The translations under genes and the position numbers were made by a program. The notes under the pieces are model-generated. The model did not search any database. It saw nothing but the letters and a program-made list of their open reading frames with translations, and was not told the origin of the DNA. Positions 1 through 7,413 of a stretch of DNA of 64,000 bases are shown in pieces (the stretch's first letter is position 1; every line of letters begins with the position of its first letter). The stretch covers positions 48,960 to 112,959 of the forward strand of contig JADCGP010000019.1 of NCBI GenBank assembly GCA_020248915.1, given 5' to 3'. This DNA comes from Rubrivivax sp. (GTDB lineage: Bacteria > Pseudomonadota > Gammaproteobacteria > Burkholderiales > Burkholderiaceae_C).

Positions 1-98
1 AGGGGACGCTGACCCGCCGCTTCGGCATCAGGCAGGTGCCCGCCCTGGTCTCGCAGGAAGGCCTGCGCCTTCGCGTCGACGAGGTGCTCGTGCAATGA
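1..98 (+). CDS. traW: TraW, type-F conjugative pilus assembly protein (3' end only)
   Basis: Only the last 31 codons are in the window, in frame 3, ending with TGA at 96-98. The readable tail contains RRFGIRQVPALVSQEG and ends LRVDEVLVQ. The pattern of a thioredoxin-like 'FG(I/V)xxVPAxVxQ' segment close to the C-terminus is usual for TraW. TraW is a periplasmic protein needed for F-pilus assembly together with TraU and TrbC, which follow directly here. The stop overlaps the traU start (ATGA), so the genes are translationally coupled. The call rests on this tail and on gene order. Confidence 0.75.
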   Translation, partial: GTLTRRFGIRQVPALVSQEGLRLRVDEVLVQ

Positions 99-1174
99 CC
101 ACCCTGCCCTCCCTTTTCCGCTGGCTTGCCGCACCGAGGATGCCCGCGCTTCGCCGATGGGCCGGCCAGGTCCTTGCCCGCGCGGTGCTGCTCGCTGCCC
201 TGCCCTGGGTGGCGCCCGCGCAGGCCGCCGACAGCCTGACCTGCACCGGCCGCTTCCCCAACCCGATCACCGAGATCTGCTGGAGCTGCATCCTGCCGAT
301 CAGCATCGGCAGCGCCACCATCGCCAACTTCGATGGGCAGGAGGACATCCCCAACCCGTCGAACCCGGTCTGCAGCTGCGGCGTGAACCCCACCATCGGC
401 CTGTCGATCGGGTTCTGGGAGCCGGCCCGGCACGTGGAGGCCGTGCGCAAGCCGTTCTGCCTGGCGTCTCTGGGCGGAATCGACCTCGACCCCGGCATCC
501 CGGCGCCGGCGGCGGCACGGTTCACGCGCCCCGAAGGCGATGGCGACGGCGGCAGCTTCTACCAGGCGCACTTCTACGTGAACCCGGTTCTCTACTGGCT
601 GGAGGTGGTGACCGACTTCCCGTGCCTGGAGCGGGGCTCGTTCGACCTGGCCTACCTGACCGAGGTGGACCCGCTGTGGAACGACGACGAGCTGACCCTC
701 ATCCTCAACCCCGAGGCCGTGCTGTTCGCCAACCCGGTGGCGGTGGCGGCCTGCGCGGCCGACTGCGTGGCCGCGACCGCGGGTTTCGGCATCGCCGAGA
801 TGTTCTGGTGCGCAGGCTGCCAGGGCGGCATCTACCCGTTCGATGGCCACGTGCCGTACCACATGGGCGGGGTGCGAACGGCGGCCCTCATCGCGCAGCG
901 TCTGACCGCCAAGATGCACCGAGAGCTGCTGGCCTGGGGCTGGCATGGCCGACCGGGCCTGTGCGGGCCCTACTTCCTGCCGGCCATGGACAAGACCGCC
1001 TACAAGACCCAGCTGACCTACCCGGTGGCCAACACCGCCAAGGACGGCGGCCGCTGCTGCCAGCCCTTCGGCCGCAGCACCATCGTCTGGGGCGCCGGCA
1101 AGGAGTACCCGGTGCGCGGCGAAGACTTCGCGTTCATGCTGTTTAGGAAGAGAAACTGCTGTGTGGGCTACTGA
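95..1174 (+). CDS. traU: TraU, conjugative transfer / mating-pair protein
   Basis: The 359-residue protein has an N-terminal signal peptide ending near residue 44 (APAQA), followed by the cysteine-rich TraU pattern (CTGRFPNPITEICWSC, CSCGVNPTIGLSIGFWEP). Conserved tails such as YPVANTAKDGG and CCQPFGRSTIVWG are also visible. TraU is a periplasmic protein needed for F-type DNA transfer and pilus assembly, and the many cysteines are expected to form disulfides. The ATG at 95 overlaps the traW stop, and the 3' end overlaps trbC by 14 bases, so traW-traU-trbC is one transcription unit. Length and motifs match the family; this is a confident call. Confidence 0.93.
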   Translation: MTTLPSLFRWLAAPRMPALRRWAGQVLARAVLLAALPWVAPAQAADSLTCTGRFPNPITEICWSCILPISIGSATIANFDGQEDIPNPSNPVCSCGVNPTIGLSIGFWEPARHVEAVRKPFCLASLGGIDLDPGIPAPAAARFTRPEGDGDGGSFYQAHFYVNPVLYWLEVVTDFPCLERGSFDLAYLTEVDPLWNDDELTLILNPEAVLFANPVAVAACAADCVAATAGFGIAEMFWCAGCQGGIYPFDGHVPYHMGGVRTAALIAQRLTAKMHRELLAWGWHGRPGLCGPYFLPAMDKTAYKTQLTYPVANTAKDGGRCCQPFGRSTIVWGAGKEYPVRGEDFAFMLFRKRNCCVGY

Positions 1175-1862
1175 CGGGGCATCGCCCATCGGTCGGGCGC
1201 TCGGCGCGGGGGTCACCACGCTCCTTCTTGCCGGCAGCGTGCTGGGTGCCCCGGCGACGCCAACCACCGTCACCGAGGCCGACATCGAGCGCGCGCGTCA
1301 GCAGCATCGGATGCCGACCGAGGCTGAGCTGGCTCGGGTGCCGGTTCCAGCCGCACCGCGTATTGAGAACCTGCCGCAGCCGGTGACCCGCACGCCCATC
1401 GACCTCGAAGCCATATCCAAGGGCTTTGACCTGCAGAGCGGCGCGCAGGCGGCTGCGATGAGGCCTGGCAAGGCAGGGCCGAAGGTGTTGATCTTCGCGA
1501 GCTTCGCGATTCCGGAGGCGACGCTCCAACGGCTGGTCGACCAAGCCGCTCGGGCGGGCGCGACGCTCGTGCTGCGGGGGCTGGTCGATGGATCGATCCG
1601 CGACACGGTGACCCGCATGCAGGCTCTGATCGGCAGCCGCCGCGTTGCCGTTCAGATCGATCCTGAAGCATTCGACCGCTATGGGATCACGAGGACACCC
1701 ACCTTCGTCTTGGCCACCGACGGCGCCGGGACCGAAGCGTGTGCATCCCGCGTGTGTGGCTCGTCGCCGCAGTTTCTCAAGGTTGCTGGAGATGTGACTC
1801 TGGAGTATGCGCTGCAGCACCTGAATCGAGGCACCAAAGGTTCAGTTCGTCCAAAGCGGTAG
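1161..1862 (+). CDS. trbC: TrbC, type-F conjugative pilus assembly protein
   Basis: The 233-residue protein starts with GTG at 1161, with an AGGAAG Shine-Dalgarno-like sequence about 10 bases upstream. A signal peptide (hydrophobic residues about 11-29) is followed by a linker and a thioredoxin-like domain with the TrbC signature FASFAIPEATLQRLVDQA, LRGLVDGSIRDTVTRM, and IDPEAFDRYGITRTPTFVLA. TrbC works in the periplasm with TraW in assembly of the F-type pilus. It is the last tra gene before the defence island. In uninterrupted F-type operons trbC is followed closely by traN, so traN at 8.5 kb is displaced by the island. Confidence 0.9.
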   Translation: MWATDGASPIGRALGAGVTTLLLAGSVLGAPATPTTVTEADIERARQQHRMPTEAELARVPVPAAPRIENLPQPVTRTPIDLEAISKGFDLQSGAQAAAMRPGKAGPKVLIFASFAIPEATLQRLVDQAARAGATLVLRGLVDGSIRDTVTRMQALIGSRRVAVQIDPEAFDRYGITRTPTFVLATDGAGTEACASRVCGSSPQFLKVAGDVTLEYALQHLNRGTKGSVRPKR

Positions 1863-2380
1863 ACGCTACTCCCACAGCTGTTCACGTCCAAAGCCAGCAA
1901 CATACCGCTGAATGTTGTTCAGCGGCGCACAGCTCGTTCGGGTCATCAGCTGCGAAGCCCCATTGGGCAGAACCATGTTGGGCAAACGCGAGGGTGATGA
2001 GGTGTCGATACAGGTCGCTCAAATCCCATTGCAGCTTGAGGTGCTGCGTGTTCATTGAGCTGCCAGATAGGTCAGGCCGAACTGATCGGAATTTTCTGTC
2101 TCCAACCCCTCCAAGACTCCCTGCTCGAACCCAGGCGAGCCATGCGAAATTCGTTCGCGCTCTCGGCCTTTCGCTGATGGGCTTCGCTTCGGCAGCTCTG
2201 ACCGCGAGATGCGGTTCAGTCAGTTTCGGCAGTGCCATTTGGTGCCCCAGGGCTAGCCAGGCCGGATCGTCGTCGGACATGCGAATACGTCGGTCATCGG
2301 CTCGGCGCTCTAGGTCAGAGAAGCTAAACATGCCCTGCCCAATGTGTTGTTGATGTGCGTGATTCGACCGGGTTTGGCCG
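1863..2380. other. Island boundary stretch with no firmly supported gene
   Basis: This 518-base stretch separates trbC from the 3' end of the minus-strand CBASS-like operon. Base composition falls noticeably below that of the tra genes from about 1870 on. A minus-strand frame (1882-2331, listed separately) is open but has no recognisable domain and a poor ribosome binding site. A small inverted repeat, CAACAT...ATGTTG, lies near 1899-1918. No insertion sequence ends, tRNA or integron attC site could be recognised. Confidence 0.5.
1882..2331 (-). CDS. Hypothetical protein downstream of the CBASS-like operon (doubtful)
   Basis: This open frame would give 149 residues starting MFSFSDLERRADDR and ending ELCAAEQHSAVCCWLWT. 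I recognise no domain. It lies downstream of the second nucleotidyltransferase on the same strand, and a longer frame starts at 2418 inside that gene's end. The sequence before the ATG at 2331 (GGGCAGGGC) is a weak ribosome binding site. A shorter version could start at the internal MNTQHLKLQWDL. It may be a decayed gene, a small genuine protein, or chance. Confidence 0.25.
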   Translation of the reverse strand: MFSFSDLERRADDRRIRMSDDDPAWLALGHQMALPKLTEPHLAVRAAEAKPISERPRARTNFAWLAWVRAGSLGGVGDRKFRSVRPDLSGSSMNTQHLKLQWDLSDLYRHLITLAFAQHGSAQWGFAADDPNELCAAEQHSAVCCWLWT

Positions 2381-3814
2381 CTATTCAATGACGACGTAGA
2401 AGGGGTCGGACTGTCCAACCAGACGGTTGTCCCGCTTGCGAATCAAGAACGCCTCCACGAAGTGCACGCCGCGATACTGCAGCCGCTCTGACCGACTGGC
2501 ACCGTCGTCGGAGGCGTAGAAGTCACCGCGAAGCGCCCCCGCCCTAGATGCAGCCTTGTCTGTGTTCGCCACCCGCCACTGGACCTTGTAGTCGTCTGTG
2601 AAGGGGATACCGTGGTTGCCAGTGGCCGTGAATCGGACCCAATAGTCGGGCTGCAGTGGTTCAGCTGAATGGAGGGGCCTCACGGTGGCCCCATACCTTC
2701 CAGTCCGCAGCTCGGCGCTGACCCGTACGGTGTATTGGTCGGAGGCTCTGCGCCATGTCGGCCGATGCACGTGCGGAAGTTGACGAAGCTTCGCGGGCAC
2801 CGCGGCAGCACCGAGCGCCTTCACCCTTTCGACCAAGTCCTGGAAGTGCCCGCCAAGCACCGAGGCCCAGCCGGTCGTCGCCTCACTGACTTGCTCGGCA
2901 GCCCGCTTTGCCTCGCCGGCCGCAAAGTTGTCGCCGAAGACCCGCTGCCATTTGCCGATGCTCTCGTCGAGGTCTGCCTCCGCATACGCATCGTCAATCC
3001 AGCCGCGGTACAGGTTCACCTTGTCCCTGAAGTTGGCGTACTGGGTCTCCCCCCAGCCGCTCGCTTGGTCCTCCTGAGGAAGCTTGGGGTTCTGCACCAC
3101 CGGCACTGTCGGCCGGGCCTGCAGCCAATCATCCAGGCGTCCGACCAGAGTCTTCAGCGTCGTCGTCAGGTCAGCGAACTGCGCGCAGTTTCTGTCGCTC
3201 TCGTAAACCTGCATACCCATCAGCGTTGTCAGCAAGAACGACGGGCAGGTGAAGTTGCCCTTGATGTCCCGCATGTACTTCAACAACCGGGTGACCTTCT
3301 TCAAGTCGTTTCCGCCAGCGACGCCATTCTTGTCGTTGACCCACTCGGTATATGCCAAGGGGGCGGAGGCTTCGAACTGGTCGGTGACGCGGTTGCAGAC
3401 CTCATACTGGCCCGGGTAGAGCCGGTTCACCACGCAGGGCGCCACATCAATCTTGCGCTCCCCAGCGTACTCAATCGTGGCGCAGTGCGAAAAGCGCCGA
3501 ACCTTGCCGTCGTACGCGGGGAGGTTACCCAACTGAGTCGCGAGGACGTTGACGTAGTCCTTCGGAGTCCAGCCCGCTTTGGCCTCCACGAACACAAGCA
3601 GGTCCGCATCGAAGGGTTGTCCTGACTGCGGCTTGATGATGGTCTCATGGGCCCAGGAACCTTGCGGCGCGAACGAAACGATCTTTGGACCCCAGGCCAG
3701 TGCTCGCACTGCATTCTCGACGGCAACGATGCTGCTCTCCAGGAGGCCCAGCCGCGTACTGTTCAGGTTCACGTGGTCTTCAAGGAACACCTTGAAGTGC
3801 TGGTGCAACTTCAT
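2381..3814 (-). CDS. CD-NTase 2: SMODS-type nucleotidyltransferase with C-terminal AGS-C sensor
   Basis: The 477-residue protein has the DNA polymerase beta-like nucleotidyltransferase signature: QGSWAHETIIKP at residues 51-62, the acid pair in FDADLLVFV (D69 and D71), and a third carboxylate in RKIDVAPCV (D123). All three metal ligands are present, so it looks catalytically competent. Residues from about 375 to the end (YWVRFTATGNHG, QWRVANTDKAA, LRGDFYASDD, YRGVHFVEAFLIRKR) match the AGS-C sensor domain found on SMODS cyclases. It should make a cyclic nucleotide signal. Its ATG overlaps the S-4TM stop by four bases, making it the last gene of the operon. That position, after the effector and in addition to another NTase, is unusual. 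Confidence 0.85.
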   Translation of the reverse strand: MKLHQHFKVFLEDHVNLNSTRLGLLESSIVAVENAVRALAWGPKIVSFAPQGSWAHETIIKPQSGQPFDADLLVFVEAKAGWTPKDYVNVLATQLGNLPAYDGKVRRFSHCATIEYAGERKIDVAPCVVNRLYPGQYEVCNRVTDQFEASAPLAYTEWVNDKNGVAGGNDLKKVTRLLKYMRDIKGNFTCPSFLLTTLMGMQVYESDRNCAQFADLTTTLKTLVGRLDDWLQARPTVPVVQNPKLPQEDQASGWGETQYANFRDKVNLYRGWIDDAYAEADLDESIGKWQRVFGDNFAAGEAKRAAEQVSEATTGWASVLGGHFQDLVERVKALGAAAVPAKLRQLPHVHRPTWRRASDQYTVRVSAELRTGRYGATVRPLHSAEPLQPDYWVRFTATGNHGIPFTDDYKVQWRVANTDKAASRAGALRGDFYASDDGASRSERLQYRGVHFVEAFLIRKRDNRLVGQSDPFYVVIE

Positions 3815-4740
3815 TCAGCCACCTTCGGGATGTTCAGCTTATGCTGCGCTTCGGCGACGAGCCTTTCAGCGGCGTGGCGGGTGACGTCCTCGCTGCGCTT
3901 GCGCAGCCGGTTGTAGAGCCAGTCGAACACGAGCGGGTTGCTTGTCCGGTGCCGGTAGATGGCATCCTGCAGCGCACGCGCTGTGACGGTCAGCTCAGCG
4001 GCCGAGGCTCCATCAAGCGCCTTGTCCCACGCCTTTTCCACCTCGGCCTTTATCGTTGTCAGGGTCTCGATGGTGTCGCCCTGTTTGCGATGCTCGCGCA
4101 GCACGAAGGCCACGAAGGGCAGCGCAGGCAGGTACATCGTCGGGATGAGCTCGTTGACCGTGAGGCCCTGATGCAGGCCGATGCAAGTCAGCACAACAAC
4201 CAAGAGAACGGCGACGCTCAGCAAGATGCCCGAGTAGATCTTGCGCACCCGCATGTCGTATGCGGCGTTAGTGCGCTGACACAGCAGCCGTGCTACTGGC
4301 AACGGCAGCTTGGAGAACACGGGCTCGTACCAATTCTTCAGGCGAGTCTTCTCGGCGTCAGACATCGGACCGGCCGTGATTTCATGTACCTCCTCGGCAT
4401 CGACGCGGCTGCCCGCCACAAGGCGGTTCCAGTCCAACTGCAGCACCTCGGTGTCGAACTGCTCCTGCACCTTGGCCCCGCGTTTGCAGTCCTCGCGCTG
4501 CCTGCGTGAAATGACTCCCACCTCGAGCAGGAGGACAAGAATTGACCCCAAGCCCAGGAACGGTTGGATCGCTGGAACGCTTGCCCCGAAGAGCACGCCG
4601 ATTGCGGGCAGCAAGAGCGCCATGAAAGTAAACAGGTTCTGGTACAGCTTCGCCCGGGCATAGAACAGGCGCTGCGCACGCAGCAGCTCCAGCCGTTCGG
4701 GCCTGTTCTGCTCGATGTCAATTCGATGCTCACTAGCCAT
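3811..4740 (-). CDS. S-4TM, SMODS-associated four-TM effector
   Basis: The 309-residue protein has four hydrophobic segments at about residues 34-53, 57-76, 169-189 and 198-214. They form two TM hairpins separated by a cytoplasmic loop of roughly 90 residues, and a soluble C-terminal helical region follows. That layout, the N-terminus (IEQNRPERLELLRAQRLFYARAK) and the CBASS context match the S-4TM family, predicted to disrupt the inner membrane when a cyclic nucleotide is sensed. It overlaps the E2 gene upstream by 8 bases and the second NTase downstream by 4, so its synthesis is coupled to both. The effector role comes from family knowledge; ligand binding is not visible in the sequence. Confidence 0.82.
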   Translation of the reverse strand: MASEHRIDIEQNRPERLELLRAQRLFYARAKLYQNLFTFMALLLPAIGVLFGASVPAIQPFLGLGSILVLLLEVGVISRRQREDCKRGAKVQEQFDTEVLQLDWNRLVAGSRVDAEEVHEITAGPMSDAEKTRLKNWYEPVFSKLPLPVARLLCQRTNAAYDMRVRKIYSGILLSVAVLLVVVLTCIGLHQGLTVNELIPTMYLPALPFVAFVLREHRKQGDTIETLTTIKAEVEKAWDKALDGASAAELTVTARALQDAIYRHRTSNPLVFDWLYNRLRKRSEDVTRHAAERLVAEAQHKLNIPKVAE

Positions 4741-5251
4741 GCGTTGCCTCCCGTAGTTCTGTGTGCTTGTTAGAGTGCTCGGCGCAGGCAGGCCTGAGGG
4801 TAAAGCGCCGCGCCCATCTTCTGGGTTTCATCTCAGGATGAGCGCCACCGCCAGACCAGACGTCGGTCACCAGCCACTCTTCAAAGTAGTCGAGCCACTC
4901 GGCGGCCCATGGGAGGTAGGTCTCGTCGAGCCGCATCTGCGCGGACCACTCACGTGCCTTCGGGAGCCACAGGCACAGCTTGGTCCCAGCTCCGTCGTGC
5001 GGGTAGGTGTGTGGCAGGACCCGACCCACAGCGACCGCCTTCGGGTCCGGGTCCAGCACAAATAGTTCGGGCGACTTCGCCGCATAGAGCTTGAGCGAAC
5101 ACCGGTAAACACGTGATAGCGGCGTCGGCGCCACCTTGAAGCCAAAGCGCAGTGCGCGCCCTTGTACGAACTCCAACGTCGATTCCGGCCACTCCAGCGC
5201 CTTCAGCTCAGCGTGACGCTGGGCTAGATTTGGCACGCGGAGCGGTGGCAT
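4733..5251 (-). CDS. E2-like ubiquitin-conjugating enzyme of a short type II CBASS
   Basis: The ATG at 5251 shares one base with the stop of NTase 1 (TGATG), which fixes a 172-residue product; the frame is open further upstream but only inside NTase 1. It has the bacterial E2 pattern: FKVAPTPLSRVYRCSLKL, then PHTYP (H81), then the catalytic cysteine in TKLCLWLP (C93), then LPWAAEWLDYFEEWL and GGGAHPE. In CBASS such proteins attach the CD-NTase C-terminus to targets to prime it. No E1 or JAB protease gene is present anywhere in the island, so this is the E2-only arrangement. The short overlaps on both sides tie it to NTase 1 and the S-4TM effector. Confidence 0.83.
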   Translation of the reverse strand: MPPLRVPNLAQRHAELKALEWPESTLEFVQGRALRFGFKVAPTPLSRVYRCSLKLYAAKSPELFVLDPDPKAVAVGRVLPHTYPHDGAGTKLCLWLPKAREWSAQMRLDETYLPWAAEWLDYFEEWLVTDVWSGGGAHPEMKPRRWARRFTLRPACAEHSNKHTELREATHG

Positions 5252-6516
5252 CACGTTGTCGGACCACCGAAGTACGTGTGCGCACGTGCCGGTGTGACTA
5301 CCGGCAAAGTTCCAGCGACCACGAATCCGGCGCGCTGCAGCGTGCGATGCCCCTCCCGCCGCTGCGCGCTGTGTTGCAGCACTGCCAGTTTGGCCCGTGG
5401 CCCGAACGCTTCCTCTACCGCCTTTGTCACCGCATCGAGCCCGTGGTTGCCTTCCACGGCACCCAATAACGCTTCCAGGTCCGCAACGAACTTCGCGTGC
5501 CACTGCGAGAACGCCTGCTGGCGCTGCGATGAGTTCATTGACGACGCCAAGTTGTCGTTCTGCGCGAACGGGCTCATCAGGATCCAGCGTTCGCCGCCGT
5601 ACTGGATAATTTCGCGCTCGAAGAGCTTGGGTACAAGTTCGACGATGTCAAAAAACAGGTCCAGCGGACCGTCATGCGGCTGCCGCGCCAAGATGGCATA
5701 GGCCTTGGCGAAAAGGCTCGTGAGGAACACCGACGTCGGCGCCAAATCGTTGCCGGACGGGATGTCACCAAACGAAATGTTGCGATGAACCTTTCCCAGC
5801 TGGACGTACCGGCTCAGGAGGCGTGCGAACACCTCTTCCGCATCGGGCAGCGGCTCCACATCGACCTTGCGTGCCTCAGCAAAGTTTGCGGTCAACGCTT
5901 CAGACAAGCGGAAGACCGGTGCAACCTTGGCTGCCACATCGAACCCAAGGCAGTAGCCTCTCGGGTTGGTTGAGAGGTAGCTCCTCCGTTCACGGTCGGG
6001 GATGCGACCGTGGTGCTCGCCGTACTCGAGCGTGTGCAACGGGTCATCAATAACCGGCGCGAAGTCGGCTCGCATGCCACCCGCGTAGATGAGGGTCACA
6101 CATCGTTCCCACCGCTCGATACCGAGGCCGTGCCGGTCGGCATAGCGCTTCAATGCAATGTACAGATGCTCAAGCAACAACGCTGCACCCCCTGGAGCGC
6201 CATAGCGCTCCAGAGCATCCTTCGACAGCCTGACCACCAGGTCGATGTCGAACCCTTCGCGCTGCGGATCCATCGGTCGAACGATGGTGCCCATTTGGCG
6301 AGACCCCTGCGCGTGCACCTGGGTCACCAAGCCGTCGAACTCCGCGCATTCGATGAGGTATTCGCCCGTGGCGTTGTAGGCCCGCTCAAGCTCCTGTAGC
6401 TGGGTGGCGGTAGGTTCGAACGCCCTCGCTATGGCTTCGGCCAGGTACGTGAAGCGTGCGGACGCGGCTGCCGTGACATTGCGAACCGCGCGGGAAAGGT
6501 TGTCGTCTCGATTCAT
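5251..6516 (-). CDS. CD-NTase 1: E2-linked nucleotidyltransferase
   Basis: The 421-residue protein begins MNRDDNLSRAVRNVTAAA and has the nucleotidyltransferase core HAQGSRQMGTIVRP (GS at 71-72), the acid pair in GFDIDLVVRL (D90, D92), and a third acid in MRADFAPVI (D151). The active-site residues are therefore all present. It lacks the AGS-C sensor seen in NTase 2 and differs from it in sequence, so it is not a recent duplicate. As the gene directly before E2 it is the natural substrate of that enzyme. Its C-terminus is HTYFGGPTT, with a diglycine four residues from the end. It starts at an ATG preceded by only a weak Shine-Dalgarno sequence. Confidence 0.82.
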   Translation of the reverse strand: MNRDDNLSRAVRNVTAAASARFTYLAEAIARAFEPTATQLQELERAYNATGEYLIECAEFDGLVTQVHAQGSRQMGTIVRPMDPQREGFDIDLVVRLSKDALERYGAPGGAALLLEHLYIALKRYADRHGLGIERWERCVTLIYAGGMRADFAPVIDDPLHTLEYGEHHGRIPDRERRSYLSTNPRGYCLGFDVAAKVAPVFRLSEALTANFAEARKVDVEPLPDAEEVFARLLSRYVQLGKVHRNISFGDIPSGNDLAPTSVFLTSLFAKAYAILARQPHDGPLDLFFDIVELVPKLFEREIIQYGGERWILMSPFAQNDNLASSMNSSQRQQAFSQWHAKFVADLEALLGAVEGNHGLDAVTKAVEEAFGPRAKLAVLQHSAQRREGHRTLQRAGFVVAGTLPVVTPARAHTYFGGPTT

Positions 6517-6561
6517 CGCACTATCTGGCAGCTAGCCGTCCGGTTTGGGTTCAGTCCGCGC

Positions 6562-6717
6562 TCACATGTGGCGCTCGTACACGCATCCAGTTCGGGCCGC
6601 CGCCCGCCCTGCCCCGCCCTGGAGCTGCGCGAAGTCGACGCCCGGCGCTGCAGGCGTGGCCATCGCAACATCGGCGCCCAACAGCTCCAGGCCGTAACAG
6701 TCCAGGGACTCGGTCAC
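6562..6717 (-). CDS. Possible 51-residue ORF between the DUF2188 gene and CD-NTase 1
   Basis: A GTG at 6717 lies one base after the DUF2188 stop (TGATGTG), with GAAGGG just upstream as a possible ribosome binding site. It opens 51 codons (start VTESLDCYGLELLGADVAM, end TGCVYERHM) that fill most of the otherwise empty gap before CD-NTase 1. I recognise no domain. The spacing suggests coupling to the DUF2188 gene, but such a short frame in GC-rich DNA can be chance. Confidence 0.28.
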   Translation of the reverse strand: MTESLDCYGLELLGADVAMATPAAPGVDFAQLQGGAGRAAARTGCVYERHM

Positions 6718-6718
6718 A

Positions 6719-6943
6719 TCAGCCCTTCGGTGGGAACGGGTCGTGGCCGTGACTGTCTTTGTCGCGGATGCGGCCGTCGGGCCGGTGAATCACGAGTTCC
6801 GAGCCCTGGTTCTCCGCGATGCGGCGACCAGCGTCTGCTGCTTCCTTTTGGGTGTCGTGGACAGACGTTGCGCGCGTGTTGCCCGCACCCTTGACTGCCC
6901 AGGCGTCCCCGTGAGGGACAACGTGTTGGTTCTTTCCAGCCAT
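6719..6943 (-). CDS. DUF2188 domain protein
   Basis: The 74-residue protein has the DUF2188 pattern nearly throughout: GKNQHVVPHGDAWAVKG, ATSVHDTQKEAADAGRR, GSELVIHRPDGRIRDKDS. An earlier in-frame ATG exists at 6958, but the AAGGAGG Shine-Dalgarno sequence sits five bases before the ATG at 6943, so that start is preferred. The function of the family is unknown; it is often found near mobile and stress genes. Here it is the first gene on the minus strand opposite the XRE regulator and may be co-transcribed with the CBASS-like genes, about 200 bases further on. Confidence 0.8.
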   Translation of the reverse strand: MAGKNQHVVPHGDAWAVKGAGNTRATSVHDTQKEAADAGRRIAENQGSELVIHRPDGRIRDKDSHGHDPFPPKG

Positions 6944-6957
6944 GGAGGCCTCCTTCA

Positions 6958-7033
6958 TGAACGAGTCGTCATATTAAGTGAACGACAAGGCCGCCGTCAA
7001 CTGTTGTGGAACAGGTCGTTCTTTCAGTAGAAT
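6958..7033. promoter_or_regulatory. Divergent control region with repeated TGAACGA half-sites and an XRE promoter
   Basis: Two direct copies of TGAACGA lie at 6958-6964 and 6979-6985, 21 bases apart, and an inverted copy is at 7015-7021 (GTCGTTC against GAACGAC at 6980-6986). A sigma70-like promoter for the XRE gene fits TTGTGG (7004-7009), an 18-base spacer and TAGAAT (7028-7033). The inverted half-site therefore falls between the -35 and -10 boxes, where a bound repressor would block transcription. The half-sites are seen in the sequence; their use by the XRE protein is inferred. Confidence 0.55.
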
Positions 7034-7074
7034 GGTCCGCTGAACGCCGATGGGGCGTGTAGCGAGGTTTCTAG

Positions 7075-7413
7075 ATGTCTCTCGGCGCCAAGCTTGCTGA
7101 GTTGCGGCTGCGCAAGGGCGAGTCCCTCCAGACGGTGGCGACCGCGGTAGGGGTATCCAAGACGCATGTCTGGCAACTCGAGAAGGGGAACAGCGAGAAC
7201 CCCTCCATCGACCTCCTGAAGAAGCTAGCCGCGCACTACTCTGTGCCCGTTACCTTCTTGGCCGATGCGAACGCGGACGCGACGCTCAACGACGCCGAGG
7301 CCCAACAGTTTTTCCGTGATTTCAAATCGCTTTCGGACACGGAACGCGACATTCTCAAGCAAACTCTCCAGGTCTTCAAAAGCAAGAAGGTCCCGGGAGA
7401 TGGTTCAACTTGA
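7075..7413 (+). CDS. XRE-family repressor, CapH-like
   Basis: The 112-residue protein has a helix-turn-helix domain at about residues 5-63 (GAKLAELRLRKGESLQTVA, VSKTHVWQLEKGNSENPS) and a short C-terminal helical segment (about 72-105) separated by a flexible ANADAT linker. GAGG precedes the ATG at a good distance. Its stop overlaps the start of the ImmA/IrrE peptidase gene by 14 bases. Paired with such a peptidase and divergent from CBASS genes, it fits CapH, a repressor cleaved by the CapP peptidase to release CBASS expression. It could instead regulate the mobile element itself. Confidence 0.8.
   Translation: MSLGAKLAELRLRKGESLQTVATAVGVSKTHVWQLEKGNSENPSIDLLKKLAAHYSVPVTFLADANADATLNDAEAQQFFRDFKSLSDTERDILKQTLQVFKSKKVPGDGST

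Noticed and set aside
1899..1918. Possible integron attC or insertion sequence end (CAACAT...ATGTTG)
   Set aside because: The arms are only six bases, and no R/L box pattern, integrase or transposase gene is nearby.
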